In this document: piece after piece, positions 6,245 through 7,866 of the stretch
How the letters are laid out: the number at the start of each line of letters is the position of its first letter
How positions within the stretch are numbered: position 1 is the first letter of the stretch
Source: Treponema sp.
GTDB taxonomy: Bacteria > Spirochaetota > Spirochaetia > Treponematales > Breznakiellaceae
Length of the DNA: 7,866 nt
Assembly: GCA_009786615.1 (NCBI GenBank)
Contig: WQRS01000018.1
Coordinates: forward strand, 726 to 8,591
Direction of reading: 5' to 3'
Notes under the pieces: model-generated
The model's database searches: none
The model's input: only the letters and a program-made list of their open reading frames with translations
What the model was told of the DNA's origin: nothing
Program-made: the position numbers and the translations under genes

Positions 6245-7072
6245 ATGGAACTGGCAAAATTGATTGGCATCGGTGTTGTTTTAGGTATCTCCACCGCAAT
6301 TCCCGGAGTTTCGGCTGGAACGCTTGCGGTGGTATTTAACATTTACGACAGGCTCGTAAGCGTAGTAACGCTTAATGTGAAAAAAATTGCCGCCGCGTGG
6401 AAGTTTTTGCTTCCCCTGATAATCGGCGGTGTTGCGGGCATTTTCCTTTTCAGCAGGCTTGTTACAATGCTGTTTGAAACTCATCCCGTACAGACCTTCT
6501 GGTTTTTTTCAGGCATTATCGCCGGAAGTCTTCCTATGGTTTACCGCAGGGCTTGCCGTTCGGGATCGCCGTTTCCTTCCCTGCCGTCAGCTATCTGCGC
6601 CATTGTTGCCTTCCTGCTCATGGTGTTGATGGTGCTGGCAAGACCTTCGCCGCAAGCGTTGCCGCACACCGCTCTTACGCCTGAAGTTTTGGGCACACTT
6701 GCGGCAGGCGGCGCGCTTGCAGGTCTGGCGATGATCATTCCCGGCACGTCAGGCTCGTTCGTATTGCTTGTGATAGGGCTATACCGCACCGCCGTTCAAG
6801 CCGTTGCCGATTTGAATATCCCGCTTATTGTGCCGCTGGCGGCAGGCGCTGTTTTTGGTCTTTTCGCAGGCGCGGCTTTGGTGCGCTATCTCCTGGCAAA
6901 AGCGCCCCGCGTTACTTACGGCACTGTTTTGGGGCTGGTGGCAGGATCGCTTATCGTTCTGTTCCCCGGCGGCTTGGGAACCGGCATTGGGGCGGCTGTT
7001 TCTCTGGCGGTGGCTTTTGCGGGTTTTTTTGTTTCGTATGCGGCGGGAAGGGGGAGGGATGCCGCCGTGTGA
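6245..7072 (+). CDS. DUF368 family membrane protein, probable undecaprenyl-phosphate transporter
   Basis: A polytopic inner-membrane protein of the DUF368 family. Members (PopT) were reported to flip undecaprenyl phosphate back across the membrane for reuse in cell-wall and glycan synthesis; the role here is inferred from the family. The 275 residues contain several hydrophobic segments (about 7-31, 53-76, 84-100, 116-132, 147-180, 192-217, 225-241, 247-268). Two copies of a family signature are visible: AIPGVSAGTLAVVFNIYDRL (18-37) and IIPGTSGSFVLLVIGLYRTA (164-183), which point to an internal duplication. The first copy has Ala where PGVSGGT is usual. The ATG sits six bases after a -10 box, with no Shine-Dalgarno. 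It is divergent from the SRP RNA and followed on the same strand by the YdeI-like gene after 119 bp, with a hairpin in between. Confidence 0.88.
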   Translation: MELAKLIGIGVVLGISTAIPGVSAGTLAVVFNIYDRLVSVVTLNVKKIAAAWKFLLPLIIGGVAGIFLFSRLVTMLFETHPVQTFWFFSGIIAGSLPMVYRRACRSGSPFPSLPSAICAIVAFLLMVLMVLARPSPQALPHTALTPEVLGTLAAGGALAGLAMIIPGTSGSFVLLVIGLYRTAVQAVADLNIPLIVPLAAGAVFGLFAGAALVRYLLAKAPRVTYGTVLGLVAGSLIVLFPGGLGTGIGAAVSLAVAFAGFFVSYAAGRGRDAAV

Positions 7073-7086
7073 AGCAACGCACGGCG

Positions 7087-7104
7087 AGCGGCTTTCAAGC
7101 CGCT
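7087..7104. terminator. Hairpin after the DUF368 gene, possible terminator
   Basis: AGCGGCTT (7087-7094) and AAGCCGCT (7097-7104) form an 8-bp perfect inverted repeat with a 2-base centre, 14 bp after the stop codon. No T-run follows, so it is at best a weak intrinsic terminator; it could instead protect the 3' end of the mRNA. Confidence 0.4.
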
Positions 7105-7121
7105 TAAACGCCGCAATTACC

Positions 7122-7156
7122 TTGATAAGCATTCCTAATTTTGCTACATTTACAAT
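7122..7156 (+). promoter_or_regulatory. Predicted promoter of the YdeI-like gene
   Basis: TTGATA (7122-7127, 5 of 6) is 17 bp upstream of TACATT (7145-7150, 4 of 6), with a second overlapping -10 candidate TACAAT (7151-7156, 5 of 6). Transcription would begin near 7157-7163 and leave a leader of about 30 bases containing GGGGAG (7176-7181). This is the conventional leadered arrangement, unlike the other promoters here. Confidence 0.45.
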
Positions 7157-7191
7157 ATGCATCGCGGCTTTTGTTGGGGAGATTAACTGCA

Positions 7192-7749
7192 ATGGAAACC
7201 TTGTTAAAAGTAAAAACACGGCAAGAACTACGTGACTGGCTAATGAAGCACTCAATGACGGAAAAAGAAGCGTGGGTATTTTCGGTCATCAAACCAGCGC
7301 CCGGAAAATTACTGTATTTGGAAATTGTGGAAGAAGCTCTCTGCTTCGGGTGGATAGACAGCACAAAAAAAGTCATTGAAGAAGGTAACATACAGAGAAT
7401 CACACCAAGAAAAAAGAACAGCAACTGGACAGAGCTAAACAAAGAACGCGTGCGCCGCCTTGAAAAACTCGGTCTCATGACCGACATGGGCAGAAATTGC
7501 CTGCCGGATATGTCCCCGCAATCCTTTACAATCCACCCGGAAATCATAAGCGCTCTGCAATCTGAAGCGGAAGTGTGGGAAAACTACCTCGCATTGCCGG
7601 AACTTTACAAACGCATCCGCATAGACACCATTCAATCCTGCCTGAAAATCAAGGACACTGACTTGTACACAAAACGGCTGCAAAAATTTATAGACAGCAC
7701 CCGCCAAGGCAAAATGTACGGCGCATGGAACGATGACGGTCAACTGTAA
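7192..7749 (+). CDS. YdeI/OmpD-associated (OmdA-like) family protein
   Basis: A soluble protein of 185 residues resembling the YdeI/OmpD-associated family, sometimes named bacteriocin-protection proteins; the biochemical role is not established. Family features are EALCFGWIDS (48-57), the basic RITPRKKNSNW segment (69-79), NKERVRRL (83-90) and a C-terminal part with LYKRIRIDTIQ (138-148). There is no signal peptide or membrane segment. An in-frame TTG at 7141 would add 17 residues, but the ATG at 7192 is preferred because GGGGAG lies 10 bases upstream and the family-like sequence begins there. The first part of the gene is more AT-rich than its neighbours (about 42% GC over 7201-7260), which may hint at separate acquisition. 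A radical SAM gene follows closely. Confidence 0.8.
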   Translation: METLLKVKTRQELRDWLMKHSMTEKEAWVFSVIKPAPGKLLYLEIVEEALCFGWIDSTKKVIEEGNIQRITPRKKNSNWTELNKERVRRLEKLGLMTDMGRNCLPDMSPQSFTIHPEIISALQSEAEVWENYLALPELYKRIRIDTIQSCLKIKDTDLYTKRLQKFIDSTRQGKMYGAWNDDGQL

Positions 7750-7756
7750 AACAACA

Positions 7757-7866
7757 ATGACAGCATACGAAAACTGCCTTCTCTGTCCGCGCTCTTGCGG
7801 CGTAAACCGCAATGCAGGCGAGCGCGGCTACTGCGGTGAAACATCAGATTTGCGAATTGGTTTCTC
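7757..7866 (+). CDS. PflX-like radical SAM protein, N-terminal fragment (cut by window end)
   Basis: Only the first 36 codons are present. They carry CLLCPRSCGVNRNAGERGYCG with cysteines at 7, 10, 14 and 26. This is the N-terminal cysteine pattern of radical SAM proteins annotated as pyruvate formate-lyase activating enzyme-like (PflX/AmrS-type), before the main CxxxCxxC motif, which would lie beyond the edge. The substrate is unknown. An in-frame ATG at 7733 would add eight residues and overlap the end of the YdeI-like gene; neither start has a strong Shine-Dalgarno. The 7-bp gap to the preceding stop suggests an operon with translational coupling. Confidence 0.8.
   Translation, partial: MTAYENCLLCPRSCGVNRNAGERGYCGETSDLRIGF

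Overview
The window looks like ordinary chromosomal housekeeping DNA from a spirochaete, most likely a Treponema-like organism with a moderately GC-rich genome. The main reasons are the roughly 500-residue Chlamydia/Treponema form of serine hydroxymethyltransferase and the wording of the DnaX N-terminus (family knowledge recalled, no search run). I saw no mobile element, CRISPR array, tRNA, prophage or defence cassette. Both window ends cut a gene.

Layout. Positions 1-1955 (minus) hold most of a UvrD/PcrA-type superfamily 1 helicase whose C-terminus lies beyond the left edge. A 136-bp divergent intergenic region with operator-like dyads and direct repeats separates it from glyA (2092-3594, plus). 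glyA runs convergently into a minus-strand cluster that is read as SRP RNA (about 6184-6083), dnaX (6045-4549), ybaB (4552-4211) and recR (4214-3603). The three proteins are joined by 4-bp start/stop overlaps (GTGA, ATGA). The same order, scr-dnaX-yaaK-recR, is known from Bacillus subtilis, so this is a deeply conserved block. Divergent from the SRP RNA is a DUF368 membrane protein (6245-7072, plus), a family now linked to undecaprenyl-phosphate recycling. It is followed by a YdeI/OmpD-associated-like small protein (7192-7749) and the first codons of a PflX-like radical SAM protein (from 7757).

How the genes fit together. UvrD unwinds DNA in repair. DnaX is the ATPase of the clamp loader, RecR is a recombination mediator, and YbaB is a nucleoid-associated protein that usually travels with both. 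GlyA supplies one-carbon units. The SRP RNA and the DUF368 transporter both serve the envelope: membrane-protein targeting and lipid-carrier recycling.

The most interesting signal is in the promoters. Four genes that begin transcription units (uvrD, glyA, dnaX, DUF368) have no Shine-Dalgarno sequence and carry a -10-like hexamer only 6-9 nt before the ATG, with exactly TATAAT-N7-ATG at both uvrD and dnaX. This predicts leaderless or nearly leaderless mRNAs. Two other genes (ybaB, and the YdeI-like gene) have clear Shine-Dalgarno sequences. The SRP RNA and DUF368 promoters are back to back and share a base in their -35 boxes, and the SRP RNA terminator runs into the dnaX promoter.
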